Counted from the first letter of the stretch, positions 26,721 through 36,006 are shown. The stretch is 64,000 bases of DNA from Pseudomonas sp. LBUM920 (GCF_003852315.1 NZ_CP027762.1:5933501-5997500); one strand, 5' to 3'. Numbers and translations: made by a program. The notes: a model not told the origin generated them from the letters alone.

Positions 26721-27695
26721 ATGGCCCATCCGTTTGAAACACTCACCCCCGACCTGGTTCTCGACGCTGTCGAAAGTATCGGCTTCCTCAGCGATGCTCG
26801 CATTCTGGCGCTCAACAGCTACGAAAACCGCGTCTACCAAGTGGGTATCGAAGACTCTGAACCGCTGATCGCCAAGTTCTATCGGCCGCAGCGCTGGACC
26901 AACGAAGCGATCCTTGAAGAACACCGTTTCACCTTCGAATTGGCCGAGTGCGAAGTACCGGTGGTCGCCCCGTTGATCCACAACGGCGAAAGCCTGTTCG
27001 AACACGCGGGTTTCCGCTTCACCCTGTTTCCGCGCCGGGGTGGCCGTGCGCCGGAGCCGGGCAATCTTGATCAGCTGTATCGCCTGGGTCAGCTGCTTGG
27101 CCGTTTGCACGCCGTCGGCTCGACCCGCCCGTTCGAACACCGCGAGGCGTTAGGGGTGAAAAACTTCGGTCACGACTCCCTCACGACCTTGCTGGAAGGT
27201 AACTTCATTCCGAAAAGCCTGCTGCCGGCCTACGAGTCCGTGGCCCGCGACCTGCTCAAGCGCGTGGAAGAGGTCTACAAAGCCACACCGCACAAGAACA
27301 TCCGCATGCACGGCGACTGCCACCCCGGCAACATGATGTGCCGCGACGAGATGTTTCATATCGTCGACCTGGATGACTGCCGCATGGGCCCGGCCGTACA
27401 GGATTTGTGGATGATGCTCGCCGGTGATCGCCAGGAATGTCTGGGCCAGCTGTCGGAATTGATGGACGGTTATCAGGAATTCCACGACTTCGACCCGCGC
27501 GAACTGGCGCTGATCGAACCCTTGCGCGCCTTGCGCCTGATGCACTACAGCGCCTGGCTGGCACGCCGCTGGGATGACCCGGCGTTCCCCCACAGCTTCC
27601 CGTGGTTCGGCAGCGAACGTTATTGGGGCGATCAGGTGTTGGCGTTGCGTGAGCAACTGTCGGCACTCAATGAAGAACCGCTGAAACTGTTCTGA
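26721..27695 (+). CDS. srkA: Stress response kinase A (YihE/SrkA)
   Basis: 324-residue Ser/Thr kinase with a choline-kinase-like fold. Seen: ALNSYENRVYQVGIED (ATP-binding loop), LIAKFYRP with the ATP lysine, the catalytic HGDCHPGN and metal-binding IVDLDDCRMGP. In E. coli the homologue counteracts stress-induced death signalling. Start ATG 26721, preceded by GCAGGAG. Single gene between REPIN and rarD. Confidence 0.93.
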   Translation: MAHPFETLTPDLVLDAVESIGFLSDARILALNSYENRVYQVGIEDSEPLIAKFYRPQRWTNEAILEEHRFTFELAECEVPVVAPLIHNGESLFEHAGFRFTLFPRRGGRAPEPGNLDQLYRLGQLLGRLHAVGSTRPFEHREALGVKNFGHDSLTTLLEGNFIPKSLLPAYESVARDLLKRVEEVYKATPHKNIRMHGDCHPGNMMCRDEMFHIVDLDDCRMGPAVQDLWMMLAGDRQECLGQLSELMDGYQEFHDFDPRELALIEPLRALRLMHYSAWLARRWDDPAFPHSFPWFGSERYWGDQVLALREQLSALNEEPLKLF

Positions 27696-27823
27696 CACTG
27701 CCGCGACGCCTTGTGGGCGCTGGCGACCCAACAACCCAGCTCCCACAGAAAAGCAGCATCCCATCGTCTGACAAAAATCCTTACAATTGCGCCTTTGTTA
27801 GCTGCCTATGCAAGGATTCTGCA

Positions 27824-28708
27824 ATGCAACCCGCCAACCCCCGCAAGGGTTACATCCTGGGCCTGAGCGCCTATGTCATCTGGGGCCTGTTCCCGATCTA
27901 TTTCAAAGCCATCGCCAGCGTTCCCGCCGCCGAAATCATCGTGCACCGCGTGCTGTGGTCGGCGCTGTTTGGCGCTGTGCTGTTGATGGTGTGGAAACAC
28001 CCGGGCTGGTTTCGTGAACTGCGCGACAACCCCAAGCGCCTGGCGATTCTGGCACTGAGCGGTGCGTTGATTGCCGCCAACTGGCTGACGTATGTGTGGT
28101 CGGTCAACAGCGGGCGCATGCTCGAAGCGAGCCTGGGTTATTACATCAACCCGCTGGTGAATGTGCTGCTGGGCATGCTGATTCTCGGCGAACGCCTGCG
28201 GCGCTTGCAGTGGATGGCCGTCGGGCTGGCGGCGGTGGGTGTGGCGCAACAGGTATGGCAGGTGGGCAGTTTGCCGTGGGTGTCGCTGGTGCTGGCGCTG
28301 ACCTTTGGCTTCTACGGGCTGATCCGCAAGCAGGCGCCCGTCAAGGCGCTACCGGGGTTGGTGGTGGAAACCTGGATGCTGGTGCCGATCGCTGTCGCCT
28401 GGCTGCTGTTCAACCCGTCGGCACACAGCGCACAGCTTGAATTTTGGGGCACTGGCGAAGCCTGGTGGCTGGTAGCGGCGGGCCCGGTCACGCTGATCCC
28501 GTTGGTGTGTTTCAACGCTGCAGCGCGGCATTTGCCCTACACCGCCCTGGGATTTTTGCAGTATGTGGCGCCTACACTGGTGCTGTTGGAAGCGGTGTTC
28601 CTGTTCGGTGAACACTTGGCCACCAGCACGCTGATCGCGTTCGCGTTTATCTGGGCCGGCCTGGTGGTTTACAGCCTGGACGCCTGGCTGACGATCCGCA
28701 AACGCTGA
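27824..28708 (+). CDS. rarD: EamA-family transporter RarD
   Basis: Inner-membrane protein of 294 residues with ten hydrophobic helices in two EamA halves. Start ATG 27824, with AAGGA 7 bases upstream; the frame extends upstream without homology. The GYILGLSAYVIWGLFPIYFKA start and LGYYINPLVNVLLGMLILGERL segment are typical of RarD. Substrate unknown (named for chloramphenicol sensitivity). Confidence 0.92.
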   Translation: MQPANPRKGYILGLSAYVIWGLFPIYFKAIASVPAAEIIVHRVLWSALFGAVLLMVWKHPGWFRELRDNPKRLAILALSGALIAANWLTYVWSVNSGRMLEASLGYYINPLVNVLLGMLILGERLRRLQWMAVGLAAVGVAQQVWQVGSLPWVSLVLALTFGFYGLIRKQAPVKALPGLVVETWMLVPIAVAWLLFNPSAHSAQLEFWGTGEAWWLVAAGPVTLIPLVCFNAAARHLPYTALGFLQYVAPTLVLLEAVFLFGEHLATSTLIAFAFIWAGLVVYSLDAWLTIRKR

Positions 28709-28771
28709 TCAAATAACGTACAAAGCTCTGCAGGCCACAGCGGGCCTGCCTTGCAGACATCCACCCCAAGG

Positions 28772-28934
28772 TTATCCACAACCTGATCCCCGCCATTTGT
28801 GCACAAGCCCTTGAAACTGCTCGTTTTTTGCTCAACTAAAGGAGAAGCCCGGCCGACGTGGCCTGGCGCCGGGTCTCTACAGGTTATCCACAGGCCCATG
28901 CAAGATTTCCATGCATAACCCTGTGGGCAGGCCG
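28772..28934. other. Intergenic region with two perfect DnaA boxes
   Basis: TTATCCACA occurs at 28772-28780 and 28884-28892, a near-match TTATGCATG on the minus strand at 28910-28918, and a third perfect box (minus strand) at 29244-29252 inside the next gene. Confidence 0.5.
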
Positions 28935-29447
28935 TTATTCTTCGTGGTGCAACTCCACCATCAAGTCATCCGCCAGGGTTTCCAGGGACAGTTGCAAGGT
29001 ATCCAGGGATAACGCAGTGGGCACCTGCAACAATGCCTCGGCGGTAAACAACGGATCACCGCTCATGGGCGCCGGGCGCACATCCGTGCTCAGGCTTTCA
29101 AGGTTCACGCCCTGTTTGCTCAACAGCGCCGTAATCTCGCCCACGATGCCCGAACGGTCGTTGCCCACCAGCGTCATCAGGATGGCCTTGGGCGCCGCGG
29201 TCTGCCCTGAACTGCCCTCACCCACCAGCACGCGAATGCCGTGTGTGGATAAGTCCTCCAGCGCATTCACCAAACCCTGACGACTTTCGGCGGGAACGCT
29301 GACCCGCAGGATCCCGGCAAATTGCCCGGCCATGTGCGCCATTCGGCTCTCCAGCCAGTTGCCACCGTGGGCGGCAATATTCTGCGCAATGCGTTCAACC
29401 AGGCCGGGTTTGTCGGCGGCAATAATAGTGAGTACAAGATGGTCCAT
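28935..29447 (-). CDS. GcvR-like tandem ACT-domain protein
   Basis: 170-residue protein with two ACT domains (residues about 1-75: HLVLTIIAADKPGLVERIAQNIAAHGGNW; about 90-165: AILMTLVGNDRSGIVGEITALLSKQGVNLESL). It resembles GcvR, the glycine-sensing partner of GcvA that represses glycine cleavage. ATG 29447 was chosen because AGAGGG lies 8 bases upstream. No gcv genes are nearby, so the role is tentative. Confidence 0.83.
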   Translation of the reverse strand: MDHLVLTIIAADKPGLVERIAQNIAAHGGNWLESRMAHMAGQFAGILRVSVPAESRQGLVNALEDLSTHGIRVLVGEGSSGQTAAPKAILMTLVGNDRSGIVGEITALLSKQGVNLESLSTDVRPAPMSGDPLFTAEALLQVPTALSLDTLQLSLETLADDLMVELHHEE

Positions 29448-29835
29448 GGCCAAGCCCTCTGAATTCAATCTACAAGGTGGACGCAGGCGCCCTCGAAAAC
29501 AAATCGTGTACCATTTTTATATTTATCTGGAACAATCTGATAGTTTTTTGAGAACATCCAATACCCCACTGTGACCGCATGACCAAAGTGGGTCGCTAAA
29601 CGACGTATTTAGTCAAATTTTCACAACCGCAACTCATCATGTAGTATGCAAAACCGCGCACTACATAACGTTAGGTCGATGTCTGCCAAGGCACCAACGT
29701 ATCGCGATAACCCGCCAGCCCAGCCGCCTTAACGGCATGTACTGGGGGATCGGGTTCGTGGTTTAAATGGCCAGAGGCTTCATTGGTAAATTGAAAAGCT
29801 GAAAAGCGCATAAGCTCCGCAGAGTGAGGCAAGCA
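29448..29835. other. Divergent promoter region of the ACT gene and glcB
   Basis: 388 bases without a gene and visibly richer in A/T than the flanks (especially 29505-29560 and 29605-29670), consistent with promoters in both directions. I see no operator that I can name with confidence. Confidence 0.5.
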
Positions 29836-32013
29836 ATGACTGAACACGTTCAAGTCGGTGGCCTGCAGGTCGCCAAAGTCCTGTTCGACTTCGTGAACAA
29901 CGAAGCCATTCCCGGTACGGGCATCACTGCCGACCAGTTCTGGGCCGGCGCCGACAAGGTCATTCACGACCTGGCACCGAAGAACAAAGCCCTACTCGCC
30001 AAACGCGACGATTTCCAGGCGCGGATCGATACCTGGCACCAGACCCACGCCGGCCAGGCCCACGACCCGGTGGCCTACAAAGCCTTCCTGCAAGACATCG
30101 GATACCTGCTGCCAGAAGCCGCAGACTTCCAGGCCTCGACCCAAAACGTCGATGACGAAATCGCCCGTATGGCCGGCCCTCAGCTGGTTGTGCCGGTGAT
30201 GAATGCCCGTTTCGCCCTTAATGCTTCCAACGCACGTTGGGGCTCGCTGTATGACGCGCTGTATGGCACCGACGCCATCAGCGAAGCCGACGGCGCCGAA
30301 AAGGGTAAGGGCTACAACAAAGTGCGGGGCGACAAGGTGATTGCCTTCGCCCGTGCTTTCCTCGACGAAGCCGCGCCGCTCAGCGCTGGCAGCCATGTCG
30401 ATTCCACCGGTTACAAGATCGCTGATGGCAAGCTCATCGTCAGCCTTAAGGGCGGCAGCAACAGCGGCCTGCGCGACGATGCACAACTGATCGGTTTCCA
30501 GGGGCCGGCGGACCAGCCGATCGCCATTTTGCTGAAACACAACGGCCTGCATTTCGAAATCCAGATCGACGCCAGCACGCCTGTCGGCCAGACCGATGCG
30601 GCCGGCGTCAAAGACGTGCTGATGGAAGCCGCGCTGACCACCATCATGGACTGCGAAGACTCCGTCGCCGCCGTCGATGCCGATGACAAAGTGGTGATCT
30701 ACCGCAACTGGCTCGGCCTGATGAAGGGCGACCTGGCCGAAGAAGTGGCCAAGGGCGGCAAGACCTTCACCCGCACCATGAACCCCGACCGTGTCTACAC
30801 CGGCGTGGATGGCCAGGACGTGACCTTGCACGGCCGTTCGCTGCTGTTCGTGCGCAACGTTGGCCACTTGATGACCATCGACGCGATCCTCGACAAAGAC
30901 GGCAACGAAGTACCGGAAGGCATTCTCGACGGTTTGCTCACCAGCCTGGCGGCAATCCACAGCCTTAACGGCACCAGCAGCCGCAAGAACAGCCGCACCG
31001 GCTCCGTGTACATCGTTAAACCAAAAATGCATGGCCCCGAAGAAGCTGCGTTCACCAACGAGCTGTTTGGGCGTATCGAAGACGTACTGAACCTGCCGCG
31101 CAATACGTTGAAAGTCGGGATCATGGACGAGGAGCGCCGCACCACGGTCAACCTCAAGGCCTGCATCAAGGCCGCCAGCGAGCGCGTGGTGTTTATCAAC
31201 ACCGGCTTCCTCGACCGTACCGGCGACGAAATCCACACCTCCATGGAAGCTGGCGCGATGGTGCGCAAGGCGGCCATGAAGGCCGAGAAATGGATCGGCG
31301 CTTACGAGAACTGGAACGTCGATATCGGCCTGAGCACTGGCCTGCAAGGGCGTGCACAGATCGGTAAAGGCATGTGGGCGATGCCCGATCTGATGGCAGC
31401 GATGCTTGAACAGAAAATCGCTCACCCACTGGCCGGCGCCAACACCGCTTGGGTACCGTCGCCCACGGCGGCTGCACTGCACGCGCTGCACTACCACAAA
31501 GTCGATGTGTTCGCGCGTCAGGCCGAACTGGCCAAACGCGAGCGCGCGTCGGTGGACGATATCCTGACCATTCCTCTGGCCAGCAACACCGATTGGTCTG
31601 ACGAAGAAATCCGCAACGAGCTGGACAACAATGCCCAAGGCATCCTTGGCTACGTCGTGCGCTGGATCGATCAAGGCGTCGGCTGCTCGAAAGTGCCGGA
31701 CATCAATGACGTGGGCCTGATGGAAGACCGCGCCACCCTGCGCATCTCCAGCCAGCACATCGCCAACTGGCTGCGCCACGGCATCGTCAACGAAGCCCAA
31801 GTGATGGAAAGCCTCAAGCGCATGGCGCCGGTGGTAGACCGTCAAAATGCGGGGGATGCCCTGTATCGCCCCTTGGCGCCGGATTTCGACAGCAACATCG
31901 CGTTCCAGGCAGCGGTGGAGTTGGTGATTGAAGGGACCAAGCAACCCAATGGTTATACCGAGCCGGTGTTGCACCGTCGGCGCCGTGAGTTCAAAGCCAA
32001 AATGGGTGTGTAA
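29836..32013 (+). CDS. glcB: Malate synthase G
   Basis: Condenses glyoxylate with acetyl-CoA to malate. 725 residues, the length of the monomeric G isoform. Start MTEHVQVGGLQVAKVLFDFVN at ATG 29836. Recognised segments: TTIMDCEDSVAAVDADDK, NRTM-equivalent FTRTMNPDRVYTG, KPKMHGPEEAAFTNELF and GIMDEERRTTVNLKACI, with the active-site Asp/Glu set in the C-terminal part. A hairpin lies 16 bases after the stop. Confidence 0.97.
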   Translation: MTEHVQVGGLQVAKVLFDFVNNEAIPGTGITADQFWAGADKVIHDLAPKNKALLAKRDDFQARIDTWHQTHAGQAHDPVAYKAFLQDIGYLLPEAADFQASTQNVDDEIARMAGPQLVVPVMNARFALNASNARWGSLYDALYGTDAISEADGAEKGKGYNKVRGDKVIAFARAFLDEAAPLSAGSHVDSTGYKIADGKLIVSLKGGSNSGLRDDAQLIGFQGPADQPIAILLKHNGLHFEIQIDASTPVGQTDAAGVKDVLMEAALTTIMDCEDSVAAVDADDKVVIYRNWLGLMKGDLAEEVAKGGKTFTRTMNPDRVYTGVDGQDVTLHGRSLLFVRNVGHLMTIDAILDKDGNEVPEGILDGLLTSLAAIHSLNGTSSRKNSRTGSVYIVKPKMHGPEEAAFTNELFGRIEDVLNLPRNTLKVGIMDEERRTTVNLKACIKAASERVVFINTGFLDRTGDEIHTSMEAGAMVRKAAMKAEKWIGAYENWNVDIGLSTGLQGRAQIGKGMWAMPDLMAAMLEQKIAHPLAGANTAWVPSPTAAALHALHYHKVDVFARQAELAKRERASVDDILTIPLASNTDWSDEEIRNELDNNAQGILGYVVRWIDQGVGCSKVPDINDVGLMEDRATLRISSQHIANWLRHGIVNEAQVMESLKRMAPVVDRQNAGDALYRPLAPDFDSNIAFQAAVELVIEGTKQPNGYTEPVLHRRRREFKAKMGV

Positions 32014-32028
32014 CTAACGAAGGGAGAC

Positions 32029-32052
32029 GTCCCTGATCAAAAGATCAGGGAC
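32029..32052. terminator. Hairpin after glcB
   Basis: Perfect 10-bp stem GTCCCTGATC/GATCAGGGAC with AAAA loop between the convergent glcB and hypothetical gene. There is no clear T run, so termination efficiency is uncertain. Confidence 0.55.
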
Positions 32053-32074
32053 TGATCCTGCAGGGGCATTCAGA

Positions 32075-32443
32075 TCATGGATAGAGGTAGTTCAACTCAG
32101 CCGTCCCCTTGATCTCCAGGTCGCGCCTTCCATCGTTGAACTTCCCACTGAACGTATATTTCAAGTTGTCGGTTGAGTTGGTGGAGGTCACTTCAACCGT
32201 TCCGGCAATAGGCAGAAGGATATCGCCCAAGCTGCATCCAAATTTCGAATCAGTTTCCTCGAACTTGTACGTCGTGGTGCCATCCTCGATGGCGGGAACA
32301 AATGACATCGAGACTGACGTACGGGTCGCAGAATCTGTACTTTGAAAGTGATTACTGTCACCCGAAACGCTCGTGGAGCTGGTGGTGCGCAAAAGCTTAC
32401 CGTTGTGGAAAATATCCGCCTTAATCTTGCCAGCTATTTTCAT
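32075..32443 (-). CDS. Hypothetical protein (lux-box-like promoter)
   Basis: Unrecognised 122-residue protein starting MKIAGKIKADIFHNGK at ATG 32443, with AGGAG 6 bases upstream; a longer in-frame extension to 32500 has no ribosome site. It has no signal peptide or membrane segment, is rich in Ser/Thr, and has alternating beta-type hydrophobicity, suggesting a small beta-sandwich or barrel. One cysteine. Its promoter has the same dyad, spacing and -10 as the hypothetical gene at 14185, so both are probably controlled by one regulator. Confidence 0.72.
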   Translation of the reverse strand: MKIAGKIKADIFHNGKLLRTTSSTSVSGDSNHFQSTDSATRTSVSMSFVPAIEDGTTTYKFEETDSKFGCSLGDILLPIAGTVEVTSTNSTDNLKYTFSGKFNDGRRDLEIKGTAELNYLYP

Positions 32444-32502
32444 GACTGACTCCTGGTGGTGAATGAAGGGGGCAACCGTTCCCGATCGCCGCGCACTCAT
32501 CC

Positions 32503-32549
32503 AGTAAACAGCCCCACCTATTGCTTGCCTACTGTCAGAATTGACAGTG
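32503..32549 (-). promoter_or_regulatory. Lux-box-like dyad plus -10 of the gene at 32443
   Basis: Dyad TACTGTCAGAATTGACAGTG (32530-32549, plus-strand reading), then on the minus strand 19 bases and TGTTTACT (32510-32503), giving -10 TTTACT. Spacing and -10 are identical to those before the gene at 14185. Confidence 0.55.
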
Positions 32550-32574
32550 CTTAGCTGATACCGACCAGTGGACG

Positions 32575-33042
32575 TTACTGCGCCATTCCCAGCTCGCGCT
32601 TGACCATCTTCGCCAACTTCACGCTGTCGATAGGCTTGAGCAAAAAGTCCACCACGCTCAAGTGCATCGCATCGATGACATCCGGCGCTTCAGCGTCCCC
32701 GGACATGATGATGATTGGCAGCGCCGCCCGAGTAGAGCTGCGCACTTGGCGAATCAATTCCAGGCCATTGCTCGGCGCCATGCGCAGGTCAGTGATCAGC
32801 AGACCGATGGAGCTGCTGGAGCTCAACAAATCCCACGCCGCCTCTCCACTGTCGGCGGTCATGCAGCGAATGCCGTCCAGGCCCAGAATCTCCGCCAGTA
32901 ATTCGCGCGCATCTTTGTCGTCATCGACGATCAACACACGTTGTGGCGGTAAATCAGGCTCCAGCATCACAGCGCTCAGTGCCTCGCGCTCTGCATCACT
33001 CAAAATATCGTGGTCGGGCATACGTTTCTCAGCAGTTCTCAT
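32575..33042 (-). CDS. Orphan response-regulator receiver protein
   Basis: About 155 residues with a single CheY-like receiver domain: acidic pocket VLIVDDDKDAREL, phospho-acceptor Asp in LLITDLRMAPSNGLEL, conserved Thr/Ser position in IIMSGDAE, and Lys in DFLLKPIDS. It has a 40-residue acidic N-terminal extension and no output domain, so it must act through protein contacts. No sensor kinase is adjacent. Several starts are possible (33069, 33042, 33021); I prefer 33042 because GGGAG lies 4 bases upstream. Confidence 0.85.
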   Translation of the reverse strand: MRTAEKRMPDHDILSDAEREALSAVMLEPDLPPQRVLIVDDDKDARELLAEILGLDGIRCMTADSGEAAWDLLSSSSSIGLLITDLRMAPSNGLELIRQVRSSTRAALPIIIMSGDAEAPDVIDAMHLSVVDFLLKPIDSVKLAKMVKRELGMAQ

Positions 33043-33267
33043 CAATCTCCCAGCACACTCGTCAGACATCTGCGGAAGGGCGAACAATGTGCACTTCGTC
33101 GGAAAGTTTGACTAGTGGGCGTTCTACGGGGTTTGCACGGTAGCCATGTAAGGTTTTTCCCTAGTCGCCAATGGTTTGACCGCTACCTAGACTTACGTCC
33201 AATGGGCACCCAGGGCACGGGGGCCGACCATAAAGGACGATAACGACAAGAAACTGCGGTCACTGTT

Positions 33268-35202
33268 ATGAGTAAAGCTGATGCTTTCACCCAGGCGGGA
33301 AAAACCGCCGTGTTGCAGAACATCCACGGCACCCTGCAATTCCTGCAACGCTTTCCCCCGTTCAACCAGATGGAAAACGCACACCTGGCGTATCTGGTCG
33401 AACAGTGCCAACTGCGCTTCTATGGTCAGGGCGACAGCATCCTCAAGCCGTCGGGTGGGCCGGTGGAGCATTTCTTCATCGTCAAGCAAGGCCGCGTGGT
33501 CGGCGAGCGCCCGTTGCTCAATCAAGACGCGACGCAAACCACCTTTGAAATCACCACCGGCGAGTGTTTCCCGCTGGCTGCGCTGCTGGGCGAACGCGCG
33601 ACCCGCACCGAGCACAAGGCCGCCGAAGACACCTTCTGCCTGCAACTGAACAAGCCGGCCTTTATAAAGCTGTTCGCGCTTTCGAGCCCGTTTCGCGATT
33701 TCGCCCTGCGCGGCGTCAGCAGCCTGCTGGACCAAGTGAACCAACAGGTGCAGCAAAAAGCCGTGGAAACCCTCGGCACCCAATACTCGTTGAACACGCG
33801 CCTGGGCGAGTTGGCCATGCGCCATCCCGTCACTTGCAGCCCGAGCACGCCGCTGCGCGAGGCGGTCACGTTGATGCATGAGCAGCAAGTGGGCAGCATC
33901 GTCATCGTCGACGCGCACAAGGCGCCCCTGGGAATTTTCACCTTGCGCGACCTGCGCCAGGTAGTGGCCGATGGCACCAGTGACTTCAATCAGGTCATCG
34001 AATCCCATATGACCCAGGCGCCGTTCTATTTGAGCCCGGACCACAGCGCCTTCGACGCCGCCATTGCCATGACCGAACGGCACATCGCCCACGTGTGCCT
34101 GGTCAAAGACCAGCGCGTGTGTGGCGTGGTGTCCGAGCGCGACCTGTTTTCCCTGCAGCGGGTGGACCTGGTGCACCTGGCGCGCACCATCCGCAATGCG
34201 CCACGCGTGGAAAACCTGGTGGCGATTCGCGGTGAGATCGGCCAATTGGTCGAACGCATGCTCGCCCATGGCGCGTCGTCCACCCAGATCACTCACATTA
34301 TTACGCTGCTCAACGATCACACCGTGTGCCGTGTGATCGAACTGACCCTGGCCGACAAGGGCGACCCCGGCGTGCCGTTCAGTTGGTTGTGTTTCGGCAG
34401 CGAGGGCCGCCGCGAGCAGACGCTGTATACCGACCAGGACAACGGCATCCTGTTCGACGCCAAGGATGCCGCCGAAGCCGCCGAGATCCGCGGCCGTTTG
34501 TTGCCCTTGGCACAGCAGATCAACCAGAGCCTGGCGTTGTGCGGTTTCAGCCTGTGCAAGGGCAATATCATGGCCGGTAACCCCGAACTGTGCCTGTCGC
34601 GGGCCGAATGGGCGCGGCGCTTCGGGGCGTTTATCCGTGAGGCCACGCCGGAGAACCTGCTGGGGTCGAGCATCTATTTCGATTTGCGCGTGGTGTGGGG
34701 CGATGAACAGGGCTGCGAACAATTGCGCCAGGGCATTCTCGATCAAGTCGCGGACAACCGGCTGTTCCAACGCATGCTGGCCGAGAACGCCTTGCGTCAG
34801 CGCCCGCCGGTGGGGCGTTTCCGCGACTTTGTGCTGACGCGCAAAGGTGGCGAAAAGGCCACCCTCGACCTCAAGGTGCAGGGCCTTACGCCCTTTGTCG
34901 ATGGCGCGCGCCTGCTGGCCCTGGCCAACGGCATCCACGCCAACAACACCCTGGAGCGGCTGCGCCAGTTGGTGGACAAAGCGGTCATTGAGCGATTGGA
35001 CGGCGCCGCGTATGAAGAGGCCTACCACTTTATCCAGCAAACCCGCATGCAGCAGCACCAACTGCAAACCCGCGAGAACCAGCCGTATTCCAACCGCGTC
35101 GACCCTGACAGCCTCAACCACTTGGACCGGCGCATCCTGCGTGAATCCCTGCGTCAGGCGCAGCGCCTGCAAAGCAGCCTGACCTTTCGGTACCAACTGT
35201 GA
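33268..35202 (+). CDS. cNMP-binding/CBS/DUF294 nucleotidyltransferase-like protein
   Basis: 644-residue signalling protein with, in order: a cyclic-nucleotide-binding fold (residues about 20-140), two CBS domains (about 185-300), a DUF294 GlnD-like nucleotidyltransferase domain with the motif GSEGRREQTLYTDQDNG (about 375-391), and the DUF294 C-terminal domain. The NTase motif GS-x-R-x-E and DQDN looks catalytically intact. Probable function: nucleotidylation of a partner in response to nucleotide ligands; target unknown. Its stop overlaps the exonuclease gene by 4 bases. Confidence 0.9.
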   Translation: MSKADAFTQAGKTAVLQNIHGTLQFLQRFPPFNQMENAHLAYLVEQCQLRFYGQGDSILKPSGGPVEHFFIVKQGRVVGERPLLNQDATQTTFEITTGECFPLAALLGERATRTEHKAAEDTFCLQLNKPAFIKLFALSSPFRDFALRGVSSLLDQVNQQVQQKAVETLGTQYSLNTRLGELAMRHPVTCSPSTPLREAVTLMHEQQVGSIVIVDAHKAPLGIFTLRDLRQVVADGTSDFNQVIESHMTQAPFYLSPDHSAFDAAIAMTERHIAHVCLVKDQRVCGVVSERDLFSLQRVDLVHLARTIRNAPRVENLVAIRGEIGQLVERMLAHGASSTQITHIITLLNDHTVCRVIELTLADKGDPGVPFSWLCFGSEGRREQTLYTDQDNGILFDAKDAAEAAEIRGRLLPLAQQINQSLALCGFSLCKGNIMAGNPELCLSRAEWARRFGAFIREATPENLLGSSIYFDLRVVWGDEQGCEQLRQGILDQVADNRLFQRMLAENALRQRPPVGRFRDFVLTRKGGEKATLDLKVQGLTPFVDGARLLALANGIHANNTLERLRQLVDKAVIERLDGAAYEEAYHFIQQTRMQQHQLQTRENQPYSNRVDPDSLNHLDRRILRESLRQAQRLQSSLTFRYQL

Positions 35203-35906
35203 GTTTGTTCAGTTGGCTGCGTGCGAAAAAGCCCGGGCTCGACGCTACCCAGCTCATGCGCCTGGCGCAGTTGCCCGCACCTGCCGTGCTGGGGGATGGC
35301 GCCTTGCGCAACCAGCGCTGGGTAGTCGTCGACCTGGAAACCAGCGGCCTGAACCTCAACCGCGACCAAGTGCTGTCCATTGGCGCGGTGGTGATTGAGG
35401 ACGGTGCGGTGGATTTTTCGCAAATGTTCGAACGCACCTTGCACCGTGCCGAAACAAAGCTGAGCCCCAGCGTGCTGATTCACGGCCTGGGGCCCAGCGC
35501 CATCGCCGCCGGCACCGACCCGGTCGAGGCGCTGCTGGACTTCATGGCGTTTGTTGGCGACAGCCCGCTGCTGGCGTTCCATGCCCCCTTCGATCAACAC
35601 ATGCTGTGCCGCGCGCTCAAGGACAGCCTCGGCTATCGCCTGGCGCACCCGTTCCTCGACGTCGCCGACATCGCCCCGCTGCTGTGCCCCGACGCGAATA
35701 TCCGTGAAGCGGGGCTGGACGACTGGATCAACCACTTCAAGCTGCAGGTCGGTGAGCGGCATCACGCCAGCGCCGACGCCCTGGCCACGGCAGAGTTGAT
35801 GCTCATCCTGTTGAGCCGTGCGCGTGCGCAGCACATCGACTCCCCGCAGGCGCTTCAAGCACGCGTGAGCCAATGGAAACGGCGCAAACAAGCGCCATCG
35901 TTTTAA
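35199..35906 (+). CDS. DnaQ-like 3'-5' exonuclease
   Basis: 235-residue DEDDh exonuclease: ExoI motif VVDLETSGLNLNRD near residue 45, ExoII in FHAPFDQHML, ExoIII HHASADALATAEL near residue 190. It starts at GTG 35199 inside the stop of the preceding gene (GTGA), so the two are translationally coupled. Similar to DNA polymerase III epsilon but stand-alone; it is not the replicative dnaQ. The fixed pairing with the DUF294 protein suggests a shared, unknown task. Confidence 0.9.
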   Translation: MSLFSWLRAKKPGLDATQLMRLAQLPAPAVLGDGALRNQRWVVVDLETSGLNLNRDQVLSIGAVVIEDGAVDFSQMFERTLHRAETKLSPSVLIHGLGPSAIAAGTDPVEALLDFMAFVGDSPLLAFHAPFDQHMLCRALKDSLGYRLAHPFLDVADIAPLLCPDANIREAGLDDWINHFKLQVGERHHASADALATAELMLILLSRARAQHIDSPQALQARVSQWKRRKQAPSF

Positions 35907-35959
35907 TAGCACCGCCCGACAGACGCCAATTGCGCGCGTTCCTTGCCTCTGACACAATC

Positions 35960-35977
35960 GCGAATAATTCTCGTTAG
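35960..35977. promoter_or_regulatory. Possible Fur box before the ECF sigma gene
   Basis: GCGAATAATTCTCGTTAG resembles the Fur consensus half pattern (AATAATTCTC-N-TTA), 30 bases before the sigma gene. Iron repression fits the siderophore-uptake genes downstream. Match is partial. Confidence 0.5.
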
Positions 35978-36006
35978 TTTAAACCCCTTGTTTATTCGGT
36001 GATGCC

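Noticed and set aside
29992..31974. 660-codon open frame opposite glcB
   Set aside because: Shadow of malate synthase; no ribosome site or recognisable motif.
33193..35196. 667-codon open frame opposite the DUF294 gene
   Set aside because: Compositional shadow; the plus-strand product has four clear domains.
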